Shown in pieces: positions 25,398-35,428 of a stretch of DNA of 56,166 nucleotides (its first letter is position 1; the number at the start of each line of letters is the position of its first letter). The stretch comes from Lingula anatina (Eukaryota; Brachiopoda; Lingulata; Lingulida; Lingulidae): the NCBI RefSeq assembly GCF_001039355.2, contig NW_019775548.1, positions 208,928 to 265,093 on the forward strand. Reading direction: 5' to 3'. The position numbers and the translations under genes are program-made. The notes beneath the pieces are model-generated. The model was given only the letters and a program-made list of their open reading frames with translations, did not search any database and was not told the origin of the DNA.

Positions 25398-27374
25398 ATG
25401 GCATCAAAAGAACTCTACGCCAAGTTCAGTGACAACTTTCTGACCTGCCACATCTGCCTCAGCGAGTACAAAGACCCTCGAGTGCTGCAATGCTACCACA
25501 CTTTCTGCCTGACCTGTATTGCGAACCACGCACACGCAAGTCAGGTTGGCGGGAAATTTCAGTGTCCAGTTTGCCGGGAGGAAATCACCATCCCCACAGG
25601 AGGACTGGACAAACTTGTTCACAATTTCTTCTTGAACAAGATCAAAGATTTCATGCTTATAAACCCAAAAGAAGCCTTGTGCTCTGTCTGCAAGACTGAG
25701 GATGTCCAACTTTACTGCCACAACTGTAAATGTCATTTCTGTGCGAAATGTCAGAAAGAGCATCATGACAACCAGGATGACTCCGACGGACATGCCATGA
25801 GCCTCCTCCCCATGTTTGCTGAAGAAGAAACCAGTAAACCTAAGGAGCTGGAAGAAAGTTTACAGCAGATTTGGGCCCAAACAATCATTTACTGCGAGAA
25901 GCACCCAGATGAGAAATTGAAGTTCTATTGTGAGAGTGACAACACTGTCTTGTGTTGTGACTGTTTAGCCACAGACCACAAGAAACACCACTTTGTCTAT
26001 CTTGAAAAAATCGTCGTCAGTGAAAAAGAGGGCATCGAACAGAAATACAAAGAACTTCTGCCAAGGGTATCCACATTTGAAAAGAGCGAAAAAGAAATCG
26101 AAGCACAGCAGAAAAAACTTGGAAGAAGGCGAGACAAACTTCAGAAACAGCTGCAAGACCACGCCAAGGTTCTCCACAAGAATGTTAGCGATAAACTGCA
26201 AGAGCTTTCTTCGCAACTTCAGGACCAATTCACAGCCCAGATGAAGGCCTTGGAGGCAGAAAAAGACAGCATCCAGCTTCAGAAAGTCTCAATACAAAGT
26301 ACTTGTGAATTTGCCAAGCAGCTTGTCCGCCATGGCTCCCAACCCGAGGTCATGACCCATGCCAAAAACATCCAGACCCGAATGTCAGAACTGAAAGACT
26401 TTCAGCCAGCACCGATCAAAATAGGCGACATGAGTTTTGTCAAACAAAATCTACCTCCAAATATATTCGGTAAACTCAAAGAGCCAGAATCTAACTTTCA
26501 GGTATTGCCATCTGTCAGTCAAAAACTCAAGATTCAACAAAAAACCTCACCGTCTAGTCGGCCCTCAGTAACCATAGCAACAAAAACGTGGGTTCAAGCA
26601 ACACTAATGAAGACCTTTGATATCAAGCTGTCAAACACCCATGACATTTCTTGCAGCTTGAACGGGAACTTCTACCTGACCAGTTTGAACACAGATACCC
26701 TCAAAGCAGTTTCAGAATCGGGCGAAAATGTCTTTGAAGTCAAAGTTCCTGGAGCACGCTGTGTGACCTGTCTCAGTAATGACCGTGTTGTGGTCACCAA
26801 CGTGGATGGCTGTATGGTTTACACAGAATATGGAAACCAGGTGCGGAAATTCGGCCAAGGTGACATGACCGACCCCTGGGGGGTCACTGTGGACAGCAGT
26901 GGGCATATCCTAGTGTGCGATGGCATCAACAAGTGCATTTGTATCTACAACGCTGTGGACTACATCCTCATTAACAAGATCAGCATCCCAATGTGCGAGA
27001 AACCAGTCTACATCAATGTCAACCCCAAAAGCAATGTGATCATCGTCAGCGACAATGGTGGCCATTGCGTGTACGGTGTAACACTAGAGGGCGACGTAGT
27101 GTTCCAGTATGGCACGCCAGGGCAATCAGGACAGGGGGAGGACCAACTGTACTTTCCCTGTGGGATATGCGTTGACAGACAGGGACACATATTCGTAGCT
27201 GATAGTGACAACCACAGGGTGGTGGTACTGACCCAGACAGGAAAGAAGATGAGACACGCCATTGGTAAGCAGCAGATTAAAGTCCCTGTGGGTGTAGACA
27301 TCAATCGGGAGGGGGAGTTGCTAGTGGCTGAATTTCACGGGAAAGTGAAATTATTCCAGTGTCTTGATGTCTAA
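25398..27374 (+). CDS. TRIM-NHL RING-type E3 ubiquitin ligase (TRIM2/3/56/71-like)
   Basis: Intact 658-residue protein in one exon. The RING finger is C3HC4 with C17, C20, C32, H34, C37, C40, C56 and C59 all present. A first B-box follows at about C95-H132 and a second at about C166-H198. A charged coiled coil spans about 205-310, then a disordered linker, and a C-terminal NHL-type beta-propeller at about 415-655 (units such as GICVDRQGHIFVADSDNHRV). No filamin repeat is evident. By family, the RING recruits E2~ubiquitin and the propeller binds protein or RNA, in the cytoplasm. The start is the first ATG after upstream stops. Base composition is much less AT-rich than the flanks. The lack of introns suggests a retrogene-derived member of the expanded molluscan TRIM set, where relatives are linked to innate immunity; the exact role is inference. 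Confidence 0.95.
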   Translation: MASKELYAKFSDNFLTCHICLSEYKDPRVLQCYHTFCLTCIANHAHASQVGGKFQCPVCREEITIPTGGLDKLVHNFFLNKIKDFMLINPKEALCSVCKTEDVQLYCHNCKCHFCAKCQKEHHDNQDDSDGHAMSLLPMFAEEETSKPKELEESLQQIWAQTIIYCEKHPDEKLKFYCESDNTVLCCDCLATDHKKHHFVYLEKIVVSEKEGIEQKYKELLPRVSTFEKSEKEIEAQQKKLGRRRDKLQKQLQDHAKVLHKNVSDKLQELSSQLQDQFTAQMKALEAEKDSIQLQKVSIQSTCEFAKQLVRHGSQPEVMTHAKNIQTRMSELKDFQPAPIKIGDMSFVKQNLPPNIFGKLKEPESNFQVLPSVSQKLKIQQKTSPSSRPSVTIATKTWVQATLMKTFDIKLSNTHDISCSLNGNFYLTSLNTDTLKAVSESGENVFEVKVPGARCVTCLSNDRVVVTNVDGCMVYTEYGNQVRKFGQGDMTDPWGVTVDSSGHILVCDGINKCICIYNAVDYILINKISIPMCEKPVYINVNPKSNVIIVSDNGGHCVYGVTLEGDVVFQYGTPGQSGQGEDQLYFPCGICVDRQGHIFVADSDNHRVVVLTQTGKKMRHAIGKQQIKVPVGVDINREGELLVAEFHGKVKLFQCLDV

Positions 27375-28756
27375 TTGTTGTAACAAATTTAATTAAATCT
27401 GTTAATGAACAAAAGCCTTTGTTGTGAGGACTGACAGCAGATTTATTTTGATCAGAAATTATGTACTAAGTATAGTCTAAAAATAAATCTAATAATTGTT
27501 GTTACTAATTAAAAGCACCATATGTAAGGGTTTTGGGAGAAAGCAAGGTATTAAAACAAAGGGCCTCTATTTAAGCAATAATTTTTTTCTAAGCATTCCA
27601 TAAGTCATATGTTTTACTGCATGGATATCTAGCAACATGACATTGTTATCCAGTCTCGTCTTATAGGGGCTACTATTAAAGTAGGAGACCACTATCATAT
27701 TAAATATTGTTTTTATTGTTTGTTCTTGTAGCCTCAGACACCAAAATGTACAGTCAAATGACTGTGTAAGATACTGGTTGAAAAACAAAAACTGTTAATA
27801 AGAACAAATTGCCTTCTTGGCACTGAATATCATTATTATTTAATACTTCTGTCTGTAATAGTGAATTTTCGGGTTGAGAACAAATTATATAGTCACTTGA
27901 TATGATACAGATTTCCATGTAAAGATGTTTGAATGTATGTTTGTTGTACAGTATTGTATGGAAATTATACTTATCTTGATCAATTTGTAAGAATGCACAA
28001 TGTACTTGAATTTAAATTAAATTATAAATGTTTAAAATATCTATTCAACTGTGTTTAATGTAAGTAAATGTATATTAGGAGTAGCATGGTCATGTATTTT
28101 ACCTAGAAGTAACAAAACTAATAGACTAATACATTGACTTCAATGCACTATATGTAGAAGGGATTTGGTAGGAAAGCAAAATATGCACTCATTTGGGTGA
28201 CTGGCTTCATTAAGATTTAATTCTAAGTGATTTTTTTTCTGTCAAGGAATGACAAGGGGGTCTGTTTACCAATGGAAATCAAAATTATTTTTAGAGAAAA
28301 ACATTGGAGATTGAGCTAATATTTCTTTTAACGGTCTTCAGTCATTGTGCATATTGTATTTGAAATAAGTAAATCAAGTTGCACCTTCGTAAAATGGTTA
28401 GAGATACTTTTTACATATTTAACTGTTAAAGATTTGATAATTATGTAACAAATTATCTCATTAACCTTGCAGATGAAGAGCATGGCACATTAAGCTAGAA
28501 TAGTGGACAAATGTTTTGAGTCAAAATAAAGTGAGTCTTGTAATTAATAACCAGTGTTTGACTATGTATCATGTGTAAAACAGTGGACTTCATCACTTAA
28601 TTCAAAAATAAATAAGTTATAGGGGGAACACAGATATACCAAATATGTAAAGGTTTGAATATACAGGGTGAAGCAGACACATTGAACATCATGAAAAAAG
28701 CATCAAAAAAGCAATTATAAACCTGTTTCATGGAAATTCTTGCTCTACTACTAGTA
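27375..28756. other. 3' flank and probable 3' UTR of TRIM gene
   Basis: AT-rich with no gene. A first AATAAA lies at 27482-27487, about 110 bp after the stop, and another at 28525-28530; either could end the transcript. Confidence 0.5.
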
Positions 28757-29048
28757 CTCCACTCTCCTTTAGTCTCCTCTAACACAGAAACTGTCATTTT
28801 AAAACCAACTTTTTTATTCAAAATGGTCAATATCAAGAATCTCAAGTACCTTTTCCAAAACCTAATTAAGGAAAGAGCCAATTAAAAACATTAGTCACTT
28901 AATAAATCAAATTAATCATAAACTCGCAGTTAAACTGACCTGCTATTCAGTATTCTGTGCCAGTGGCATAAAGAAAACCAACCTTGGTCAAACACAATGG
29001 GGAAAGTTATATCAAAATCAATGTAGTTACATGAAAAACAACACTGAT
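28757..29048 (+). repeat. 292-bp duplicated contig end, copy 1
   Basis: CTCCACTCTCC through AACAACACTGAT is repeated at 29050-29341. I see only a couple of substitutions (AAGGAAAGAGCC versus AAGGAGAGAACC). The copies abut a single N at 29049, indicating overlapping allelic contig ends left unmerged. Confidence 0.9.
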
Positions 29049-29049
29049 N

Positions 29050-29341
29050 CTCCACTCTCCTTTAGTCTCCTCTAACACAGAAACTGTCATTTTAAAACCA
29101 ACTTTTTTATTCAAAATGGTCAATATCAAGAATCTCAAGTACCTTTTCCAAAACCTAATTAAGGAGAGAACCAATTAAAAACATTAGTCACTTAATAAAT
29201 CAAATTAATCATAAACTCGCAGTTAAACTGACCTGCTATTCAGTATTCTGTGCCAGTGGCATAAAGAAAACCAACCTTGGTCAAACACAATGGGGAAAGT
29301 TATATCAAAATCAATGTAGTTACATGAAAAACAACACTGAT
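29050..29341 (+). repeat. 292-bp duplicated contig start, copy 2
   Basis: Second copy of 28757-29048, continuing into unique sequence after AACACTGAT. Confidence 0.9.
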
Positions 29342-29938
29342 ATCACACAATCACTGCCGACCTTTGACCTCCATGAAGTGTTCATTACAAAAGACACTGT
29401 GTTAAGGTGTGAGAAATTCCCACTCATGTCAATATCTGTTCTGATCGACTTCCTTGGATTAATAAAAAAGCTCTTAAGAAATTTCACCTCACAGGTTCAA
29501 TATCATCCTGTGCTTATTTGGCCAGTGTAAACATAGGAACCAAAGCTCCGAGTTGCACGATTTGTAGAGGAAGTTGTGATTAATAAAACGGTAAAAATAT
29601 GGTGATAAAATGTGCTTGGTGAACTGGAGATTTAGTACCACACAAAAACTGGCATATATTTTTCATTTGACTAAAATAATTTGCTTTTTTTTGACAAGCC
29701 TAAACTTAAAGGCAATTTCATGCAACTATGAAATGAAAAACTTTTTTTTCCTTTTTAATTCAACGAAAAATTTTCTTCAGAACCATGCTCCTTGGCCCAC
29801 AAAAAAAAAAAAAAAAAAAAAAAAAAAGATTGAATCTTCCATCATAATACTTCATTGCTTTGCATTTTTGTTGCACCTAAATATGCCAACCAGTATTACA
29901 GTAGTATTTCATCATTTATTTCATTGAACAAAACTGAC

Positions 29939-30010
29939 CTCTTTTTCGTCAACTGTGATATGGACCCTTTTCCCACCAATTTACAAATCAGAACTCTGCT
30001 TTCTAACCAA
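29939..30010 (-). CDS. Candidate internal coding exon, unknown protein
   Basis: Minus strand: a strong acceptor (TTCTTTTTCTATTTACAG) and a donor (AAGAG|GTCAGTTTT) bound 72 nt. Only one frame is open; it begins WLESRVLICKLVGKG and continues SISQLTKK, with in-phase 2 and out-phase 2. It joins in phase to the candidate exon at 24142-24194, which would place the TRIM gene (25398-27374, opposite strand) inside the intervening intron. Family not recognised. Confidence 0.45.
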
Positions 30011-32067
30011 CTGTAAATAGAAAAAGAATGAACAATAACACTCAAACAATATATTCAGAAACAACATCAATTTTAATAAAAATAATCTTCTCTTCATTTT
30101 GTTCTGTAGTAGACTGTTTCAAATTTTATTTTTGTCAATATTTTTTCTTCCAGTTAATTCAATATAATACCATAATACAGTTTTAGTAACCCATACTATA
30201 AAAGGGACAGAAGACTATATTAACTGATTCATAGACAAGACTGTAAGTCTGTTTATGTCTTCATTTACCTCTCCCTCCTCTAACCCCCCCCCCCACACAC
30301 ACACACACGCACACACATACTCCCTCACACAAACATGTGATTCCTCTTTTTTTCTTATTAAGTTTGCAATGTCCTGTTTTGTACGTGGAGAAAGGATCTG
30401 TTCAGGTTCCTGACACATCATATTACATTAGTGTGAAACATGCAAGTTAACACACACATTACTGTGAAACATGCAAGTTAACACACACTGGACACTCAAA
30501 TCTGTAGTCAGCAGTCTCAAAGTAAAGTGGAGTGTTTATTTTTTCTAAAAAAAAGTGACTATTTTATCTTAAAGTTTATCCCCCCCCCTCCACTTGCCCA
30601 AAGGCCTGATAATCAATGGGTATAAAAACTTCCATATTCCAAGATTTTGCAACATTTCATGTGAAAATGTTTCATTTTTAAACCTTTTCCAGCAATGGGT
30701 AGAAATTTCTCGGGGCATGGAGCTGTGGCATACAAGGGGTGCATAACAAAATGTTTTTAATATTATCCAATATTTCACAAATCTTTAACCAAAAAAAAAT
30801 TCTGTTACAGTACTTGTATTTGGCAGAGACTTTTTTCTACTCACAAATATGCAAATGAACAACAATTCGAAACAACCAATTTAAGGCAACTGTACTTATT
30901 ACATCAGGTAAGGTCAACAAGAAGCCAGTGCACCACTAGGGGAATCTCAGAACCAAGAAATCCAATGTAGTGAATTAGATTAGGGTTGGATGACGTCTCA
31001 GACAGATTGATTTCTGTGTTTCTGAGACAGTTTCTAGTAGAATCTATGCAGAAAATAACTCGAAACAAATTAAATCTGTCACAGTCATTAACTCCATGCC
31101 CGAGGGTTGCTTTCAGGCATTATTCCGAATCGGATTTTCCTTCTTTCTAAATTGGCTTCCTCCTTGTCCTTCCAATTTTTCTCTAGTCTTACAACTTAAG
31201 GAGATAACAAAATGCCCCCAGGATTTCTGTGACGCAAGACTTTATCTTTTTTCAGCTTACTTTCTGTTTTTTTCCATTTGTATCTGATATTTTTACTTCA
31301 GTCAGTCAAAAAAATTAATATATCTGTCTCATGATATCTTTTATGAATAGCTTGGTATTACCACAGTAAACAAATTGCTATAATCATGGCTTAAATCTGT
31401 GCTTATTGCATCTTGATGTTTTCAACTAATAAGGTGGAAATCTAGTATATACTGTTTTATTAAGCATTACCTAATCACAATAGTTACTGTAGTGTTTAAG
31501 ATGGTATAAATAGGACAGAAGTGCCCGTTCTCCTAACCATCAATGAGTATGGCACATACTAAATCTTGGTCAATTAATTTTAATATCTATGAATGTGTAA
31601 CAGAGGGCAGTTTAGTAGCTGTTTCCTTTCTTTTTTTTAAATCAAAATTATTGTAATGGACGTAAATATGTGATCTTAGCTTTCAGTTTTAAAGACAAAA
31701 TGGAGGTAACTGACATTTTAATCTGTTTGTAAAGTGACCTTTAACAAGCAAAGTTTTACTAAGCTTGATATTTTTCTGGAGATTTCAACACCTTTTCCAT
31801 AATCACCCAGGTATTTCATATCCAAAAGAAGTTTTCAGAATTTCTGCTCTAAATATCGGATCTGTTTTTGAGTTTTATATTTCTAATATTTGAGTCACTT
31901 CCATGATGGAACCAGTGAATTTTAATTGTGACAGAAATAATTATAAACTTGTTAATAGATTTATTATTATATAATTTTAGGATAATATAATAACTTGATG
32001 ATATAGGGAAAATTGATGCAAATTCCAGTTCCTATGTACACACTATATGCCTTGAAAAGAATAGGAT
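30011..32067. other. Non-coding stretch with simple repeats
   Basis: It holds a poly-C/(CA)n tract at about 30284-30316 and a 31-bp direct duplication near 30430-30490 (GTGAAACATGCAAGTTAACA). It has no complete gene. A protein-like minus-strand frame near 30335-30409 could not be joined in phase to its neighbours. Confidence 0.5.
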
Positions 32068-32174
<107 letters not shown>

Positions 32175-32632
32175 NNNNNNNNNNNNNNNNNNNNNNNNNN
32201 NNNNNNNNNNNNNNNNNNNNNNNNNNNNNNNNNNNNNNNNNNNNNNNNNNNNNNNNNNNNNNNNNNNNNNNNNNNNNNNNNNNNNNNNNNNNNNNNNNNN
32301 NNNNNNNNNNNNNNNNNNNNNNNNNNNNNNNNNNNNNNNNNNNNNNNNNNNNNNNNNNNNNNNNNNNNNNNNNNNNNNNNNNNNNNNNNNNNNNNNNNNN
32401 NNNNNNNNNNNNNNNNNNNNNNNNNNNNNNNNNNNNNNNNNNNNNNNNNNNNNNNNNNNNNNNNNNNNNNNNNNNNNNNNNNNNNNNNNNNNNNNNNNNN
32501 NNNNNNNNNNNNNNNNNNNNNNNNNNNNNNNNNNNNNNNNNNNNNNNNNNNNNNNNNNNNNNNNNNNNNNNNNNNNNNNNNNNNNNNNNNNNNNNNNNNN
32601 NNNNNNNNNNNNNNNNNNNNNNNNNNNNNNNN
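32175..32632. other. Assembly gap (458 N)
   Basis: Run of N flanked on both sides by the same compound (CA)n(GA)n repeat, so its true size is unknown and could even be negative. Long ORFs spanning it are meaningless. Confidence 1.
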
Positions 32633-32634
32633 CA

Positions 32635-32714
<80 letters not shown>
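32633..32714. repeat. Compound (CA)n(GA)n microsatellite, right of gap
   Basis: Same CA-then-GA order as the left flank, starting CACAAACACACA. Confidence 0.95.
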
Positions 32715-32716
<2 letters not shown>

Positions 32717-33131
32717 CACACACTCACGCAAATAAAACTGAAGCCTTACAAAGAATCGGCTTTATATCTGTAAACCGGAAGAATCTATGACCATGGGCAG
32801 ACTGGATTTGTCTGTAAAAAGAATGACTGATACACTTAAGTTATATAACTTATAAGCAACTTACAAACAGCATTTCAATGGGATGTTGATCTTACTTCAA
32901 ACAACAATCTGTATGAAAAATATATTGTATCAACTTTCAGAAATTTTAACTCATGTATGAGATGTGGTCATAGTCATGGTGATAAAATATTATCTTTACG
33001 TTCCACTTCAAAGTTACAACTGCTATTAAAAATACATATTACACCATGTCATTTTACAGTTTTTTTTTTACATCTTTGAAAAGGGCATGCTACAATATCT
33101 TACCGAAAATTCTTACCTATTTTTTACTTAC

Positions 33132-35428
33132 GATTACTTGATGTACTCTCTGTGACATTTAGAGAAATGGCACTAGTGGCTTTGTGGTAGTTTTTTTCCC
33201 TTGCAATAACAAAAGCTAAAAAGAAAAAAAGCAATATGATACACCATATAATACAATGCTACTCAGTAAATTTAAAGCAAAATAAAAAAAAATGGTTTGA
33301 CAGTTATAAAGACTGATGTTTTGAAGGTGACAGTGATGGCTGCACTCGAGAACTTTAAATCTCAGGCCTTATAAACAGATTAGGTGTTTACTAACACAGA
33401 TCTTTTAGCACTAACACCCATATTAACCACATAACCCACAAATAAACCAGCACTACCAGAGCGGATGAATGTTAGTGCTAGGTATTGCTTTGGTGGTGCC
33501 AAATACTTGTAAGTTGTGTCAGTTAATTTGTGGGTTTGTGCTAAAAGATCTGCAGGTAGTGTTAGTAAATGCCACCCTGAGCTTCAGAGCTAACTTGACA
33601 CTAACCTTTTCACTGTAGCCTATCTCCATCGTGTCAAGTAACCTCTGACGAAAATAGTTTGACCTAGTTTATATAAGCCAATCAAATCCATGTTTCAAAA
33701 TTTTTCACCAAAGTTTGGTGAAAACGCTGATTGGTTGACAGTCAATCGGCAATCCTCGGCTGATTCCGCAAGCTCCATACTAACAACATAGTTATTGTCG
33801 AGTGCGGAGACATCCGAGTAGTTCCGAGTGTATTACCGTACACAAAGAAAGCAAGGCGAGTGACTACGAAAAAGAATGTGTTAAGTTATCTCTTGATTCT
33901 TTGCAAAATATGAGTAAATCGGAATTGAAACCATAGGGTCTAGCAGTTTGAGGCCCTGCATCATTATCTACTGAGAGACGATGTTATTTGCGTGCTGCCC
34001 ACAGGTTACGGCAAGTCCCTGATATTCAGCCTTATCTTTAATTGGTCCGGATTTGAACAAAGCGCGCTTTGACTCGTTCGCGTTCATTGGCTAGATCGTT
34101 TAATGAGTCATTGAGTGCGGGCTTTTAAATTTGATTGGCGGGCGGCGGAGGCAATCGAATCTGGTCAGAGGTTACTTGACACGATGAAGATAGGCTCCAG
34201 TGAAGAGGTTAGTGTCAAGTTAGCTCTGAAGCTCAGGGTGGTAAATGCCTAATCCATTCATAAGGCCTAAATCTTACATCTTCATGGACAGAACTGCAAC
34301 GATTATGGACAATGAGTATTGCCAGTGGCTATCACTGCAGGCTTAAAGAACAATTATCGCCAAACTAGAAAAATATAATCACTAGAGTTAAATATCCCAC
34401 TTGTGTGTGCTTCCCCACTTGAGAAAACATATTCATGAGCAGTTTACAAATGGGAAATTAAACAGCTATTGGTCACATTAATCACTACTGATATTGCTTG
34501 AATGCCTACAGGGAGATTCCTTGTGGATAATACACAGGTACTTGTTAGTTCAGGCATGGCTGATGCAAAATTCACGGTCCAATGTACCTGATCAAAACTC
34601 ATCAAGGGTGGATTATTTCTAGGAAAACAAAATTAATATCAAATGCGCTCTTGAAGCCTACCACTTCCTGTAAATTAGAATTTTATGTGTGGGTATTTTT
34701 CGCAGTCACACAAGGTGTCTGGCCAAACACAGCAGACTTCCTATGTGCTAAGAAAACACAATTCACGGACATTGTTTGCATTCCGTGCTACTTTTCTGTG
34801 CTCACCTTTGATAGATATGATAACAATGGCTCTTGCCACATTATCAGGTACTTGTCCTTTCTTAATAAACATGCTCTAGCTATGATACCATGTGTAAACA
34901 ACAAGATGGATTAGGTTTTCTTATAGCTTCTAAATTAAAGCACTGCCCGTAATCGTTATCTTTGTATTGAAGCCCTACACCCACTAAGTTGTTTACACCA
35001 TTGCTTGATATACTGCATTTGAATAATCCAAAAGGACTTTTTGCTCACAAAAATACAAATGAATATGAATTTCCTTTGGTCAAACTACATATATCTGAAT
35101 ACTAAGTTAAACAATGCCTTCACTAATATTGAGAAAATATTTCAGGAAAAGATGTCCCATATCCTACTTGTAGCATGACATAAAAGAATAACTTTCTATT
35201 ACAAAGTTTCTTACAAACAACAGAACCACTTGAATATTTGGTTTGCGGATCTGTTACTACCCTGTTCTGAATGGGACCATATACTAGTGTGTGTGTGTAT
35301 ATATATATATATACTGGTAGTACATAAATATACCTGTGAATCCAGCTCTACAACCCAATTGTCACCAAGTATCATGGGATGCAAGCACATCACAAGGGTG
35401 TACGTGTCAGCAACATTGCCTCGAATAT
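33132..35428 (-). CDS. Three phase-compatible coding exons of an unrecognised protein
   Basis: Three minus-strand exons join without a frame break. Exon 35428-35334 (acceptor CTTTTTATAG, donor CACAG|GTATAT) includes TYTLVMCLHPMILGDNWVVE and ends LDSQ. Exon 34875-34806 (acceptor ATAGCTAG, donor CAAAG|GTGAGC) reads SMFIKKGQVPDNVARAIVII followed by SIK. Exon 33215-33132 (acceptor TTTTTTTCTTTTTAG, donor AATC|GTAAGT) reads FVIAREKNYHKATSAISLNV followed by TESTSSN. Phases are 1-0, 0-1 and 1-1, so both internal junctions fit. The 82 residues alternate hydrophobic and polar positions like a beta-rich domain. I do not recognise the family, and both ends of the gene are missing. The nested elements at 33350-34283 would sit in the intron between the second and third exons. 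Confidence 0.5.
33572..34241. mobile_element. 670-bp TIR element carrying a RecQ-type helicase fragment
   Basis: The terminal inverted repeats are about 78 bp and nearly identical (33572-33649 and 34164-34241), beginning CCACCCTGAGCTTCAGAGC. TAAATG lies at both sides (33566-33571 and 34242-34247), a 6-bp target-site duplication confirmed by the interrupted host palindrome. Inside are CCAATCA and TATATAA strings near 33669-33690, as in a promoter, and then a broken helicase reading frame. No transposase is present, so this looks like a deletion derivative of a larger helicase-bearing element or one that captured a gene 5' end. Confidence 0.85.
33840..34072 (+). pseudogene. Broken 5' fragment of a RecQ-like DNA helicase
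   Basis: The frame at 33944-34072 reads QFEALHHYLLRDDVICV then LPTGYGKSLIFSLIF. It contains the helicase motif 0 glutamine region and the Walker A lysine (PTGYGKS), typical of RecQ-family superfamily-2 helicases. An upstream open frame ending SKSELKP (to about 33932) fits the family pattern LKP-Q-x-EAL. The two are separated by about 10 extra bases (33933-33943) that shift the frame and bring a stop. The frame ends at TGA (34070-34072), long before the DEAH box, so no active helicase can be made. It lies wholly within the TIR element. Confidence 0.75.
34279..34805. other. Non-coding stretch
   Basis: No supported gene. The plus-strand ORF from 34582 is antisense to the candidate minus-strand exon at 34806-34875. 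Confidence 0.5.

Larger units (their letters stand above)
33354..34278. mobile_element. Foldback element interrupted by a second element
   Basis: The outer arms pair: 33354 onward (AGGCCTTATAAACAGATTAG, then TTTACTAACAC) is matched in reverse complement by CTAATCCATTCATAAGGCCT near 34249-34268. A further inner arm pair is AGATCTTTTAGCAC near 33398 and GTGCTAAAAGATCT near 33539. The right arm is split by the 670-bp element at 33572-34241. Removing that element and one TAAATG restores continuous pairing with the left arm, so the insertion came second. Confidence 0.75.

Noticed and set aside
30335-30409. Protein-like minus-strand segment (EPEQILSPRTKQDIANLIRK) after a CAG acceptor
   Set aside because: The only donors available leave phase 0, which does not fit the neighbouring candidate exon at 29939-30010 (needs phase 2). 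It may belong elsewhere or be chance.
34582-34914. 110-codon plus-strand ORF
   Set aside because: No recognisable domain. It overlaps, in antisense, a minus-strand exon that fits a phase-consistent chain.
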